Of a stretch of 64,000 bases of DNA, positions 16,640-24,096 are shown in pieces; positions within the stretch are counted from its first letter, which is position 1, and each line of letters begins with the position of its first letter. The translations under genes were made by a program, and so were the position numbers. The notes under the pieces were generated by a model. That model was not told the origin of the DNA. It saw only the letters and a program-made list of their open reading frames with translations, and did no database searches. The stretch covers positions 1-64,000 of the forward strand of contig JASJDV010000010.1 in the NCBI GenBank assembly GCA_030064985.1, written 5' to 3'. The stretch comes from Simkaniaceae bacterium. GTDB taxonomy: Bacteria; Chlamydiota; Chlamydiia; Chlamydiales; Simkaniaceae.

Positions 16640-16951
16640 TTATTGACTAGCAGCTTTTCTTCTACGCTTTCTTGTGCGAGCCGGCTTTTTAGCGGCTTTT
16701 TTAGCAGTCGTTTTGCGCTTTTTGCGTCGCGTTGTTTTCTTCGCTGCTTTTTTAGCTGTTTTTCTATGGCTAGTCGTTTTCTTTGCAGCTTTTTTGACAG
16801 TTTTATTTTTTTTGCGTCGCGTTGTCTTCTTCGCTACTTTTTTAGCAGTTTTTCTGCTTCGAGTTTTGCTCTTAGTTGCTTTGCGCTTAGTTGTTTTTGT
16901 AGCAGTTTTTCTACGTCGAGTGGTTTTACTTGTTCGTCTTTTAACAGACAT
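16640..16951 (-). CDS. hctB: Histone H1-like DNA-condensing protein (Hc2/HctB type)
   Basis: The 103-residue product is almost entirely Lys, Arg, Thr and Ala, arranged in degenerate repeats such as 'KKAAKKTTRRKK', with no acidic residues. This is the composition of chlamydial Hc2 and of the C-terminal tail of eukaryotic histone H1. In Chlamydia, Hc1 and Hc2 condense the chromosome in elementary bodies. A good ribosome site (AAGGAG) lies just before the ATG. The upstream region is extremely AT-rich. A globular domain is absent, so similarity rests on composition and context. Confidence 0.85.
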   Translation of the reverse strand: MSVKRRTSKTTRRRKTATKTTKRKATKSKTRSRKTAKKVAKKTTRRKKNKTVKKAAKKTTSHRKTAKKAAKKTTRRKKRKTTAKKAAKKPARTRKRRRKAASQ

Positions 16952-17387
16952 GTTTTGTGCTCCTTAGTTGGAATTCCTTTAAAACTCATGGTTCAGAAGC
17001 TCGAAATCATAAATATGCTTCAAAACCTTAGTATGTCCTACAAAATTTAATATACATTTTTTATAATAAAAAAGAAAAAATTTTTTTAATTAAACAAAAA
17101 TAAAATAAAATATATTATTAAATAATTGTTCAGAGAATATTTTGAGAGTAATTTTAGAAAATTAAAAAAATAAAAAAATCAGTTTTTTTATTAAAAAATA
17201 TTACAAAAACATAATTGCTTATAAATTAAAAATTTAGAGAATAAGATAAAACAGAATTGTCTTAAACAGAAAAGGTTACGATATTTTAGAAAATGTTCGT
17301 GTTGGATGGCGGCAAAAAGCGCGGCATCTCACATTTGCAAAATAACAATGTATTTTCTTTTTGAATCTGTCGATTAAAAGGTTTTTC
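16952..17387. other. AT-rich non-coding region upstream of the H1-like gene
   Basis: About 435 bases have no convincing gene. Positions 17050-17260 are almost pure A/T with long A and T runs. This would include the promoter of the minus-strand H1-like gene. AT-rich bent DNA would be a natural target for nucleoid proteins, but that is inference. An 83-codon minus-strand frame at 17276-17527 has poor composition and was not accepted. Confidence 0.5.
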
Positions 17388-17669
17388 CTAGTAGGTTTGA
17401 TGCTTTTCAAGTTTATTTTTCTGATTAAAAATCCCTTGTAGACGATCTGGAGGCATTTCTTCACAAAAATTTGGAGCTGGGATAAAATAGACCTTCTCGA
17501 CTTCCTTTTGGCTTTGTTCCATCTCACGTTTTAACCTATTTCTCTTTTCACGCTTCTTTTGCTTTTCTAAGGCTTCCCAATATGAAAATGTAGAGCCAAA
17601 CCTTGGAAAAAGACGCGAGCCTCGTAAATCATTGTAAGTTTGCGGGCAGAAACCACGAATTTCCTTTAC
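17388..17669 (-). pseudogene. Unrecognised gene fragment without start codon
   Basis: A minus-strand frame is open from just after a TAA at 17670-17672 to a TAG at 17388. It encodes protein-like text ('GSRLFPRFGSTFSYWEALEK', a Lys/Arg/Glu-rich helix, then 'VYFIPAPNFCEEMPPDRLQG'), but no ATG precedes the conserved-looking part; the first ATG is in the middle ('MEQSQKEVEKV'). It looks like the 3' part of a lost gene. No family recognised. Confidence 0.45.
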
Positions 17670-17730
17670 TTAATACTGAGAAAGTTATATGCCTTACTGT
17701 TGTTAGATGATATCAAAAATTTTAGGTTCT

Positions 17731-17988
17731 ATGGAAAAAAAGCAAAAATCTATCCTTCTATTATATTACAATCCTATCTGTCCCTATTCGCAAAAAGTCT
17801 TAGATTTCCTAAAAAAAACAGGAAAAGAAATTCCTTTAAAAAATGTGAACAACGATGCAAAAGCCAAAGAAGAACTGCTTCATCTCGGAGGAAAGCATCA
17901 AACACCTTGTCTATTTATTGATGGAAAACCGCTGTATGAGTCAGCGGCTATTATTGATTGGCTCGATCAAAAAAAAGAAATTTTGTAG
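17731..17988 (+). CDS. Glutaredoxin/GST-N-like thioredoxin-fold protein
   Basis: The 85-residue protein has a thioredoxin fold with a redox-type 'CPYS' motif after the first strand ('LLYYNPICPYSQKVLDFLKK'), the cis-proline 'TPCLFIDG' and 'LYESAAIIDWL' at the end, as in glutaredoxins and the N-terminal domain of glutathione transferases. It probably handles disulfides or glutathione adducts in the cytoplasm. A start at 17707 would add eight residues; I prefer 17731 because the fold begins right after it. The amino-acid exchanger follows 15 bases downstream. Confidence 0.8.
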   Translation: MEKKQKSILLLYYNPICPYSQKVLDFLKKTGKEIPLKNVNNDAKAKEELLHLGGKHQTPCLFIDGKPLYESAAIIDWLDQKKEIL

Positions 17989-18003
17989 TAGTGAAGTTGT
18001 TTT

Positions 18004-19422
18004 ATGATTGTTCGTTCCAATTCTAAAAGAGTTATCTCTGTTTTTGTCTTAGCTATGCTCAACGTTTCGATTATGGCAAGTCTCCGCAATCTTCCCTTAG
18101 TCGCTGAGCTAGGCTACAAGTCACTTTTTTTCTTTGCTGTTGTCGGTCTAACCTTTCTTATTCCTTGCGCCCTTGTTTCAGCGGAGTTAGCAACAGGATG
18201 GACAAAATCAGGGGGGATCTACGTATGGGTAAGAGAAGCACTGGGAGATCGTTGGGGTTTTTTCTCAATATGGATGCAATGGGTTCACAACGTCACATGG
18301 TACCCTGCAATCCTCGCTTTTGTCGCCGCTACCCTCGCTTACGTTTTTAATCCTGAACTTGCTGAAAATAAAGTTTTTATCCAAAGTGTTGTCTTGATTG
18401 TCTTTTGGGGCATGACATTGATTAACTACTTCGGAATAGAAACCTCTACGATTGTCAGTACTATTGGTGTGATCATTGGAACGATTATCCCTGGAATTTT
18501 TATTATTGGACTCGGGATTGCATGGTTTGCATTAGGCAAGCCCACCTACCTTACTTTTCATGCTCAAGCATTAATCCCTGATTTTAGCCAATGGGGAAAT
18601 ATCGTTTTTCTCGCCGGCCTATTCCTAGCTTTCTCGGGGCTGGAGGTTTCTGCTGGATATGCGGAAGAGGTCAAAAACCCTCAAAAAAATTATCCTAGAG
18701 CTATCATCATTGCAGCGATTGTTACATTTTTTCTATTCATACTTGGAGCCCTTTCAATAGCTGTCGTTATTCCTGAGGCAAATATTGGTCTCGTTTCTGG
18801 ATTAATGGAGGCTTTGCAACTTTATCTCGAACAATATGGGCTTTCATGGATCCTCCCTGTTCTTGCCATTCTTCTTGTTATCGGAGCTATTGCAGAAGTC
18901 AATTCTTGGATCATAGGACCTGTAAAGGCTCTTTATACTACATCGATTCATGGAAATCTGCCCCCTTTCTTCCAAAATCTTAATAAACATGGAATGCCCA
19001 CTCATCTCCTCTTTTTTCAAGCAATTATCGTTACCATTGTTTCTTTTATTATTTTGTATATGCCTACAGTGAGTACCTCTTACTGGATTATGACAGCCAT
19101 GTCCGCACAGATCTATTTGATCATGTACATTTTCATGTTTATTTCAGCGATTCGCCTGAGATACACACACCCTCATGTTACAAGGGTCTACAAAATTCCC
19201 CATCCTCACAAAGGAATCTGGATTGTTTCCTGTTTAGGAATTTTAGCTTCTGTATTTGCAATTCTTATTGGTTTTGTCCCTCCAACCCTCCTTGCAACAG
19301 GAAGTGCGATCATTTACTTTTGCCTCTTATTTTTTACTCTTGTCATCATGAGCGCCGTCCCTCTTATCATCTACCAGTTCAAAAAACCGTCCTGGGTAAT
19401 CAAGCCTAAAGGGGAGTCATGA
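18004..19422 (+). CDS. APC-superfamily amino-acid antiporter (GadC/XasA-like)
   Basis: The 472-residue membrane protein has about twelve transmembrane segments. It shows the APC patterns 'MASLRNLPLVAELGY' near the first helix, 'ELATGWTKSGGIYVWVREALG' split over residues ~60-80, and 'FSGLEVSAGYAEEVKNPQK' near residue 210. Relatives exchange glutamate for GABA or other amino acids; intracellular chlamydiae use such transporters to obtain host amino acids. Substrate is not evident. It probably shares a transcript with the thioredoxin-fold gene upstream. Confidence 0.87.
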   Translation: MIVRSNSKRVISVFVLAMLNVSIMASLRNLPLVAELGYKSLFFFAVVGLTFLIPCALVSAELATGWTKSGGIYVWVREALGDRWGFFSIWMQWVHNVTWYPAILAFVAATLAYVFNPELAENKVFIQSVVLIVFWGMTLINYFGIETSTIVSTIGVIIGTIIPGIFIIGLGIAWFALGKPTYLTFHAQALIPDFSQWGNIVFLAGLFLAFSGLEVSAGYAEEVKNPQKNYPRAIIIAAIVTFFLFILGALSIAVVIPEANIGLVSGLMEALQLYLEQYGLSWILPVLAILLVIGAIAEVNSWIIGPVKALYTTSIHGNLPPFFQNLNKHGMPTHLLFFQAIIVTIVSFIILYMPTVSTSYWIMTAMSAQIYLIMYIFMFISAIRLRYTHPHVTRVYKIPHPHKGIWIVSCLGILASVFAILIGFVPPTLLATGSAIIYFCLLFFTLVIMSAVPLIIYQFKKPSWVIKPKGES

Positions 19423-19429
19423 GACTTCT

Positions 19430-19622
19430 CTTACTGGGCAACTTAGGCCTCAATCATTTGATGAAGTTGTTCGACAAGAATCTAATCTCTTGTAGAACAA
19501 ATAAGATACCCTTATCTAAAATCATAGAAAAATGAAAACCCCTCTCGATTCTCCTGTTAGGCCTATCAGGATATGAAAAGACAACAAGTACCAAGGCCCC
19601 TTATGCTAAAGCATTTTTTTGC
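19430..19622 (+). pseudogene. Relic of rarA (mgsA), AAA+ ATPase N-terminus
   Basis: Directly after the transporter, one frame reads 'LRPQSFDEVVRQESNLL' then stops, matching the 'LRP.S.DE.VGQE.LL' start of RarA. A shifted frame then reads 'NKIPLSKIIEK', stop, 'KPLSILLLGLSGYEKTTSTK' and 'YAKAFF', which follows the RarA 'P..SIILWGPPGTGKTT.A.LYAKAF' order with a ruined Walker A (GLSGYEKT for GPPGTGKT). The rest of the gene is gone; a MITE-like repeat begins about 24 bases later. RarA acts at stalled replication forks. Confidence 0.6.
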
Positions 19623-19645
19623 GGATTACGCCGGATCCAATGCGC

Positions 19646-19772
19646 CTGTAGCTAATTTGATTTAAGATTGGGGTGATTTTGGAGAGCCATTTTCGATGAA
19701 ATTCGGTTTCTTAAAATTGAAAACATTGGCCCAAAAGACAAGGAAAGAATTTTAAAATAACTTAGCTACAGG
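19646..19772 (+). repeat. MITE-like repeat, copy C (both ends present)
   Basis: The element begins CCTGTAGCTAATTTGATTTA and ends with TTAGCTACAGG, so the outer 11 bases are perfect inverted repeats and similarity continues further in. The left half (ATTGGGGTGATTTTGG, then ATTTTCGATGAAATTCGG) matches copies A, B and D. About 127 bp; no coding capacity. It lies between convergent genes, next to the rarA relic. Confidence 0.75.
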
Positions 19773-19791
19773 GTCAAGAAAGGAGAAAAAA

Positions 19792-19811
19792 GACTACCTT
19801 TTTAGGTAGCC
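19792..19811 (-). terminator. Terminator of acpP
   Basis: Arms around GGCTACC and GGTAGTC (minus strand) form a six- to seven-base stem with an A-rich loop, followed by TTTTTT. It is located 28 bases downstream of the acpP stop codon. Confidence 0.75.
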
Positions 19812-19838
19812 TTTCATACTTTGGCAGTCATTAAGATC

Positions 19839-20114
19839 TTAGCAATGCGTCGCGCTATCGTCTTTTTTTTCTCCGATTGCACCATCTTTCTTTTCTTCGA
19901 TAAACTTAATAATATCTCCAACGGTACGAAGGCGTTCAGTTTCCCCTTCAGAAACCTCAAGACCAAACTTTTCTTCGAAGGTCATGATTAGCTCGGTAAG
20001 ATCCAAAGAATCTGCATTGAGATCTTCTACAAAAGATTTCTCAGCGCTCACTTCCTCACGATCAAGTCCGAGTTGGTGCACAATAACATCAATCACTAGC
20101 TGTTCTACTGACAT
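19839..20114 (-). CDS. acpP: Acyl carrier protein
   Basis: The 91-residue acidic protein has the phosphopantetheine attachment motif '[16 protein letters not shown]', with the modified serine at position 36. It carries growing acyl chains in type II fatty acid synthesis and donates acyl groups for lipid A. The C-terminal tail '[17 protein letters not shown]' is longer than in E. coli ACP (78 residues). It lies downstream of fabG in the order fabH-fabD-fabG-acpP, as in Chlamydia. Confidence 0.96.
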   Translation of the reverse strand: MSVEQLVIDVIVHQLGLDREEVSAEKSFVEDLNADSLDLTELIMTFEEKFGLEVSEGETERLRTVGDIIKFIEEKKDGAIGEKKDDSATHC

Positions 20115-20175
20115 AAAGCAAAATTCCTTTTAAAAGTATATTCATAAATAATTTACCATTAGGTTCATAAATAAA

Positions 20176-20931
20176 TCACGCGATCATGCCCCCATCAACG
20201 GTGAGAGTCTGTCCAGTTACATAATCAGACATATGACTCGCTAAAAAAATTGCTGCATGAGCGATTTCTTTTGGCGTACCAAGGCGTCCCATAGGAACTT
20301 TGTTTAAAATTCCTTTTCGTTGTTCTTCTGTAAGAACATTGGTCATTGGGGTTTCAAAAAAACCGGGGGCAATGCAATTCACATTGATATTGCGCGAGCC
20401 AAGTTCTTTTGCAAGAGACTTTGTAAACCCAACCATTCCAAGCTTAGAAGCAGAATAATTAACCTGACCAGCATTTCCTGTCAAGCCAATCACTGATGCC
20501 ACATTGATAATCTTTCCCTTGCGAGCTTTTATCATTGGACGAACAAGGGCATGGCTTAAATTATAAACCGATTTAAGGTTAGTATCAATCACTTGATCCC
20601 AATCGTCTTCAGACATCTTCATAAAAAGTGTATCACGAGTAATGCCCGCGCAATTGACCAAGATATCAATCCCACTCCACTCTTTCATAAGACTTTCAAT
20701 CGATTGATTGACTTCTTTTGTATTTGCTACGTTGACAGTATCGAACCAAAACTTCTGATCATCAGAAATTTTGGATTCTTTTAGGCTTTCAAGAACAAAG
20801 TTTCCGCGCTCTTGATTCGTTCCCATAATCGCTACACTTGCCCCTTCTTCAGCAAAGGTTAGGGCAATCTGTCTCCCGAGACCAGATGTTCCTCCAGTAA
20901 TGAGTGCTCTTTTCTCTTTAAGTAACGCCAT
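20176..20931 (-). CDS. fabG: 3-oxoacyl-ACP reductase
   Basis: This 251-residue short-chain dehydrogenase has the NADPH-binding 'TGGTSGLG' at residues 12-19, 'NCAGITRD' near 93, and the catalytic Ser146, Tyr159 and Lys163 ('YSASK'). It reduces 3-oxoacyl-ACP. Length and motifs are typical of FabG. Its start overlaps the end of fabD by 14 bases. Confidence 0.95.
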   Translation of the reverse strand: MALLKEKRALITGGTSGLGRQIALTFAEEGASVAIMGTNQERGNFVLESLKESKISDDQKFWFDTVNVANTKEVNQSIESLMKEWSGIDILVNCAGITRDTLFMKMSEDDWDQVIDTNLKSVYNLSHALVRPMIKARKGKIINVASVIGLTGNAGQVNYSASKLGMVGFTKSLAKELGSRNINVNCIAPGFFETPMTNVLTEEQRKGILNKVPMGRLGTPKEIAHAAIFLASHMSDYVTGQTLTVDGGMIA

Positions 20932-21859
20932 TCACTGCTCCTTGGATTAATGCCTCTAAATCTTCCATTTTTCCGATGCTAACTGTCTTTCCACGAACCC
21001 CAATTTTACGATTCAAGCCACTAAGCGTTTTCCCTGGTCCAATCTCGATAAAAAGTTGGACTCCATATTCTTCCATTCTGCGGATTCCCCTTTCCCAGTA
21101 GACAGGAGCAGCCACTTGATCAATCATATTTTTTCGGATTTTATTTTCTGAAACAAAATCGCCAGGGACATTCATCACAAGATCCACAGAGCTTTCACCT
21201 AGTTCAAGTTCATCAATTTTCTCTTGCAGCCTTTTTCTAGCCTCATCCATTAATCCACTATGGAAGGCCCCAGAAACATCTAAAGGTAAAACTCTTTTAG
21301 CGCCTTTTTCTTTTAAAAGAGCACTTGCTTTTGTGATTCCTTTCACTGCTCCAGAAATAACGACCTGTCCAGGACAGTTTAGATTCGCGACCCATACTCC
21401 CTCGATAGGATCTACAATTGCGTGAACGTCTTGAGAATCCATTCCTAGGGTAACGGCCATTGTTCCAGGAAACTTTACCCCCGCTCCGTACATGTATTCC
21501 CCACGAGCTTGAACCAAACAGACTCCATCTCTAAAGGCAAGTCTTCCAGAAGCAGTCAACGCACTATACTCTCCAAGACTCAACCCAGCTACAACAGCTG
21601 GCTCAATTTCCGGGAACTCCTGTTTGATAACACGCCATAAAGCTACACTCATAATATAAATTGCAATTTGACTATTTTTTGTCAGCGTCAGCACATCTGC
21701 GGGACCTTCAAACATTAACTTTGAAAGATTAGAGTTGACTAAAGCATTTGCCTCTTCAAAGGTTTCTCTTACAATAGAATAAGCTTTATAGAAATCTTTA
21801 CCCATCCCGACATACTGAGCTCCTTGGCCAGGAAAAATAAACGCTATTTTTTTATCCAT
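20918..21859 (-). CDS. fabD: Malonyl-CoA:ACP transacylase
   Basis: The enzyme loads malonate onto ACP. It has 'FPGQGAQYVGMG' at the N-terminus, the active-site 'GLSLGEYSAL' (serine near residue 94) and the histidine in 'SGAFHSGLM'. I use the ATG at 21859 ('MDKKIAFIFPG'), which overlaps the fabH stop by eight bases; a GTG at 21871 would add four residues. Length, about 313, is normal. Confidence 0.95.
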   Translation of the reverse strand: MDKKIAFIFPGQGAQYVGMGKDFYKAYSIVRETFEEANALVNSNLSKLMFEGPADVLTLTKNSQIAIYIMSVALWRVIKQEFPEIEPAVVAGLSLGEYSALTASGRLAFRDGVCLVQARGEYMYGAGVKFPGTMAVTLGMDSQDVHAIVDPIEGVWVANLNCPGQVVISGAVKGITKASALLKEKGAKRVLPLDVSGAFHSGLMDEARKRLQEKIDELELGESSVDLVMNVPGDFVSENKIRKNMIDQVAAPVYWERGIRRMEEYGVQLFIEIGPGKTLSGLNRKIGVRGKTVSIGKMEDLEALIQGAVNGVT

Positions 21860-22874
21860 GATCGGTCCCACATATTAACGATACAGCACCCCAGGTTAAC
21901 CCTGATCCAAAAGCAAAGAGAACGATTCTTTCACCTAGCTTCACATTTTTTTCTTTCACAAGTTCATCTAAAGCAATTCCTACAGAGGACGCAGCCGTGT
22001 TCCCGTACTTATGGATGGTTAGATAGACATGTTCTTTAGGAACTTTAAAGCGCTTTGCTAAAGCTTCGATAATCCGGATATTAGCTTGATGAGGAACCAT
22101 CCAGTTAATATCCTGCTCATCAAGACCTGAAGCATTGAGACACTCTTTCACAGCCCCTTCCATCCGACGAACGGCGTGCTTAAAGACTTCTCGTCCTTCC
22201 ATCCGAAGAAAATGCTCTCCACCCTGAACAGTTTCTACAGATGCTGGCCGCTTGGACCCTCCAGCTGGCAGAATTAAGAGTTGTGATTGCTGTCCATCCG
22301 ATCCTAAAGAAACATTTTCAATCACAAACCCCTTTCGTCCGCTACTTACGACGCAAGCTGAAGCTCCATCTCCAAAAAGCACACATGTATTCCTATCTTC
22401 ATAATTCACAATGGATGAGAGTTTTTCAGCTGCAACAACCAAGATATTTCTATAGATTGCTGATTCAATATAAGCTTTTGCAACAGATAAAGCATAAATA
22501 TACCCTGTGCAAGCCGCCTGCATGTCCATCGCTGCAGCGTTCACTGCACCTAGACGCTCTTGAATCAAACAAGCTGTACTTGGAAAAACATGATCAGGGG
22601 TTAGGGTTGCAACCAGAATAAGGTCGATTTCTTCCGCCTTTTTTCCACTATCTTTTAGAGCTGTTCTAGCCGCTTCATATCCCATAGTTGAAGTGAATTC
22701 ATCAGCAGCAGCTAGACGGCGCTCTTTCATCCCAGTACGCGAAATGATCCACTCATCAGATGTTTCGACCATTTTCTCCAAATCTTGATTTGATAGAACA
22801 CGCTTTGGAAGGTAGGCTCCTAAACCAATAATTTTTGCTTTACAGCTCATCTTAAAATGACTCTTTTGCTTCAT
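21852..22874 (-). CDS. fabH: 3-oxoacyl-ACP synthase III (KAS III)
   Basis: It condenses acetyl-CoA with malonyl-ACP to start fatty acid synthesis. The catalytic triad is visible: Cys122 in 'AACTGYIYAL', His in 'MVPHQANIRII' and Asn in 'KYGNTAASS'. 'TSDEWIISRTGMKERR' is the usual substrate-pocket region. The ATG at 22874 gives 340 residues; an ATG eight codons later would also fit the family start. It is the first gene of the fabH-fabD-fabG-acpP group. Confidence 0.95.
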   Translation of the reverse strand: MKQKSHFKMSCKAKIIGLGAYLPKRVLSNQDLEKMVETSDEWIISRTGMKERRLAAADEFTSTMGYEAARTALKDSGKKAEEIDLILVATLTPDHVFPSTACLIQERLGAVNAAAMDMQAACTGYIYALSVAKAYIESAIYRNILVVAAEKLSSIVNYEDRNTCVLFGDGASACVVSSGRKGFVIENVSLGSDGQQSQLLILPAGGSKRPASVETVQGGEHFLRMEGREVFKHAVRRMEGAVKECLNASGLDEQDINWMVPHQANIRIIEALAKRFKVPKEHVYLTIHKYGNTAASSVGIALDELVKEKNVKLGERIVLFAFGSGLTWGAVSLICGTDHG

Positions 22875-23417
22875 AGTCTGAGTTAAGGATCATACCTAAA
22901 AAAACATTAAAACCCAAGTAAATAACCGATTTAAGAGGCTCCGGGTCAGACCTCTCCTAGCTTTGGAAGAAAATATGTTTTGAAACCACTAATTGAAGAA
23001 ATGTAAACTGTTTTATTGTTGTAAAACACCTCAGGTAACCATGCTTACAACAGTTTCAAATTTTAACAACAGTCATCTTTTGCATAAACCCTCTTCCAGG
23101 ACTCCGCGCCGTTACTTCCTGTGAAATGGGCTGGCCGCACACCCTCAGCAGTTTAAGCATTCTCAGAACTAATGAAGAAGATACAACACAAGTTCAAAAA
23201 GACTTGAGTGCCAACTTGAGTAAAGCTCTTCTGCTTGGCCTGGCTGCAGCAAACTTTTTTCTACAAGCAAAAAAAGTGTTGCTGTCATCAAAAGAAGTAA
23301 GCCCTGCTTGCTCCCACTTGATAAATCGCCTGTTTGCACCGTTTTGTATCTTAAAAGACTTTTCTACCTACGTTTTGTTCGTAGGCAGAAATGTTTAATC
23401 TTGCTATTTTAACTTTC
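22875..23417. other. Intergenic region with a possible short ORF and stem-loop
   Basis: This ~540-base gap lies between divergent fabH and recR and should contain both promoters. Inverted arms AAACTGTT (23005-23012) and AACAGTTT (23049-23056), plus inner TTGTAA/TTACAA, could form a stem-loop. A 90-codon plus-strand frame (23126-23398) is listed separately. No tRNA, SRP RNA or other known RNA was recognised. Confidence 0.4.
23126..23398 (+). CDS. Uncertain small hypothetical protein
   Basis: A 90-residue frame starting with ATG has a moderately hydrophobic middle ('NLSKALLLGLAAANFFLQAK'). No ribosome site is obvious and I recognise no family. A shorter frame just upstream (ATG at 23041, 27 codons) ends a few bases before it, so a frameshifted small gene is another reading. 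It overlaps only the longer, less likely recR start. Reported with low confidence. Confidence 0.25.
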   Translation: MGWPHTLSSLSILRTNEEDTTQVQKDLSANLSKALLLGLAAANFFLQAKKVLLSSKEVSPACSHLINRLFAPFCILKDFSTYVLFVGRNV

Positions 23418-24017
23418 ATGTTAAGATATCCAAAAGACCTTCTTACTCTTATTGCTTATCTAAAGAAACTTCCTGGTGTTGGGAAAAAGACAGCTGAAAG
23501 GTATGCTTTTCACCTTTTAGAATGGGCGGAAAAAGACCTCCATGAATTCTCAGAGAGATTAGCGACCTTAAAAGAGAGAGTTCAAGCCTGTAGGGAATGT
23601 GGCTGTTTAATGGGTGGTGTCGTCTGCACATTTTGCAGTTATAATAAAAGAGATTGTTCGATTCTTTGTATCATAGCAAGCCCACGCGATGCTTACGCAA
23701 TTGAAGAAACGGGAGATTTTCGTGGACTGTACTATGTGTTAGGGGCTCTTCTCTCCCCTCTAGATGGGAAAACGCCTGAAAATTTAAATTTTGCGCAAAT
23801 AAAAGAGCGGATACAAAGACTTGGAATACAAGAAGTCATCTTGGCACTCGATTCAACACTGGAAGGTGATGCCACAGCACTTTATCTCAAAGAACAACTC
23901 GCAAAAATGGGTGTTGAAGTTTCTCGCTTAGCTTTAGGGCTGCCACTTGGAAGCTCGCTTGATTTTGTTGACGAAGGAACGCTTTCACAAGCCTTTTCTG
24001 GAAGACAAAAGTTCTAG
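23418..24017 (+). CDS. recR: Recombination protein RecR
   Basis: RecR works with RecF/RecO to load RecA on gapped DNA. The 199-residue protein has the N-terminal HhH region 'LKKLPGVGKKTAERYAFHLL', a Cys4 zinc finger ('CRECGCL', 'CTFC') and a Toprim domain with 'LALDSTLEGDATALYL'. I start it at 23418 ('MLRYPKDL'), which matches the family; nine codons upstream are also open from 23391. It precedes bamA, as in Chlamydia. Confidence 0.95.
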   Translation: MLRYPKDLLTLIAYLKKLPGVGKKTAERYAFHLLEWAEKDLHEFSERLATLKERVQACRECGCLMGGVVCTFCSYNKRDCSILCIIASPRDAYAIEETGDFRGLYYVLGALLSPLDGKTPENLNFAQIKERIQRLGIQEVILALDSTLEGDATALYLKEQLAKMGVEVSRLALGLPLGSSLDFVDEGTLSQAFSGRQKF

Positions 24018-24096
24018 ATTGGTTAATGGGTTGCATTTATTTTTCTCTGTTTTCTATAATCAAATGACTCAATCGATAATAGAAAAATAGGCTTTT

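Noticed and set aside
16643..17050. Long plus-strand frames opposite the H1-like gene (135 and 97 codons)
   Set aside because: They are the antisense of a Lys/Arg-codon-rich gene, giving Phe/Ser/Leu-rich nonsense with no homology pattern.
17276..17527. 83-codon minus-strand frame near the AT-rich region
   Set aside because: It overlaps, in another phase, the more protein-like fragment at 17388-17669, and its composition (Lys/Arg/Ile) reflects AT-rich DNA.
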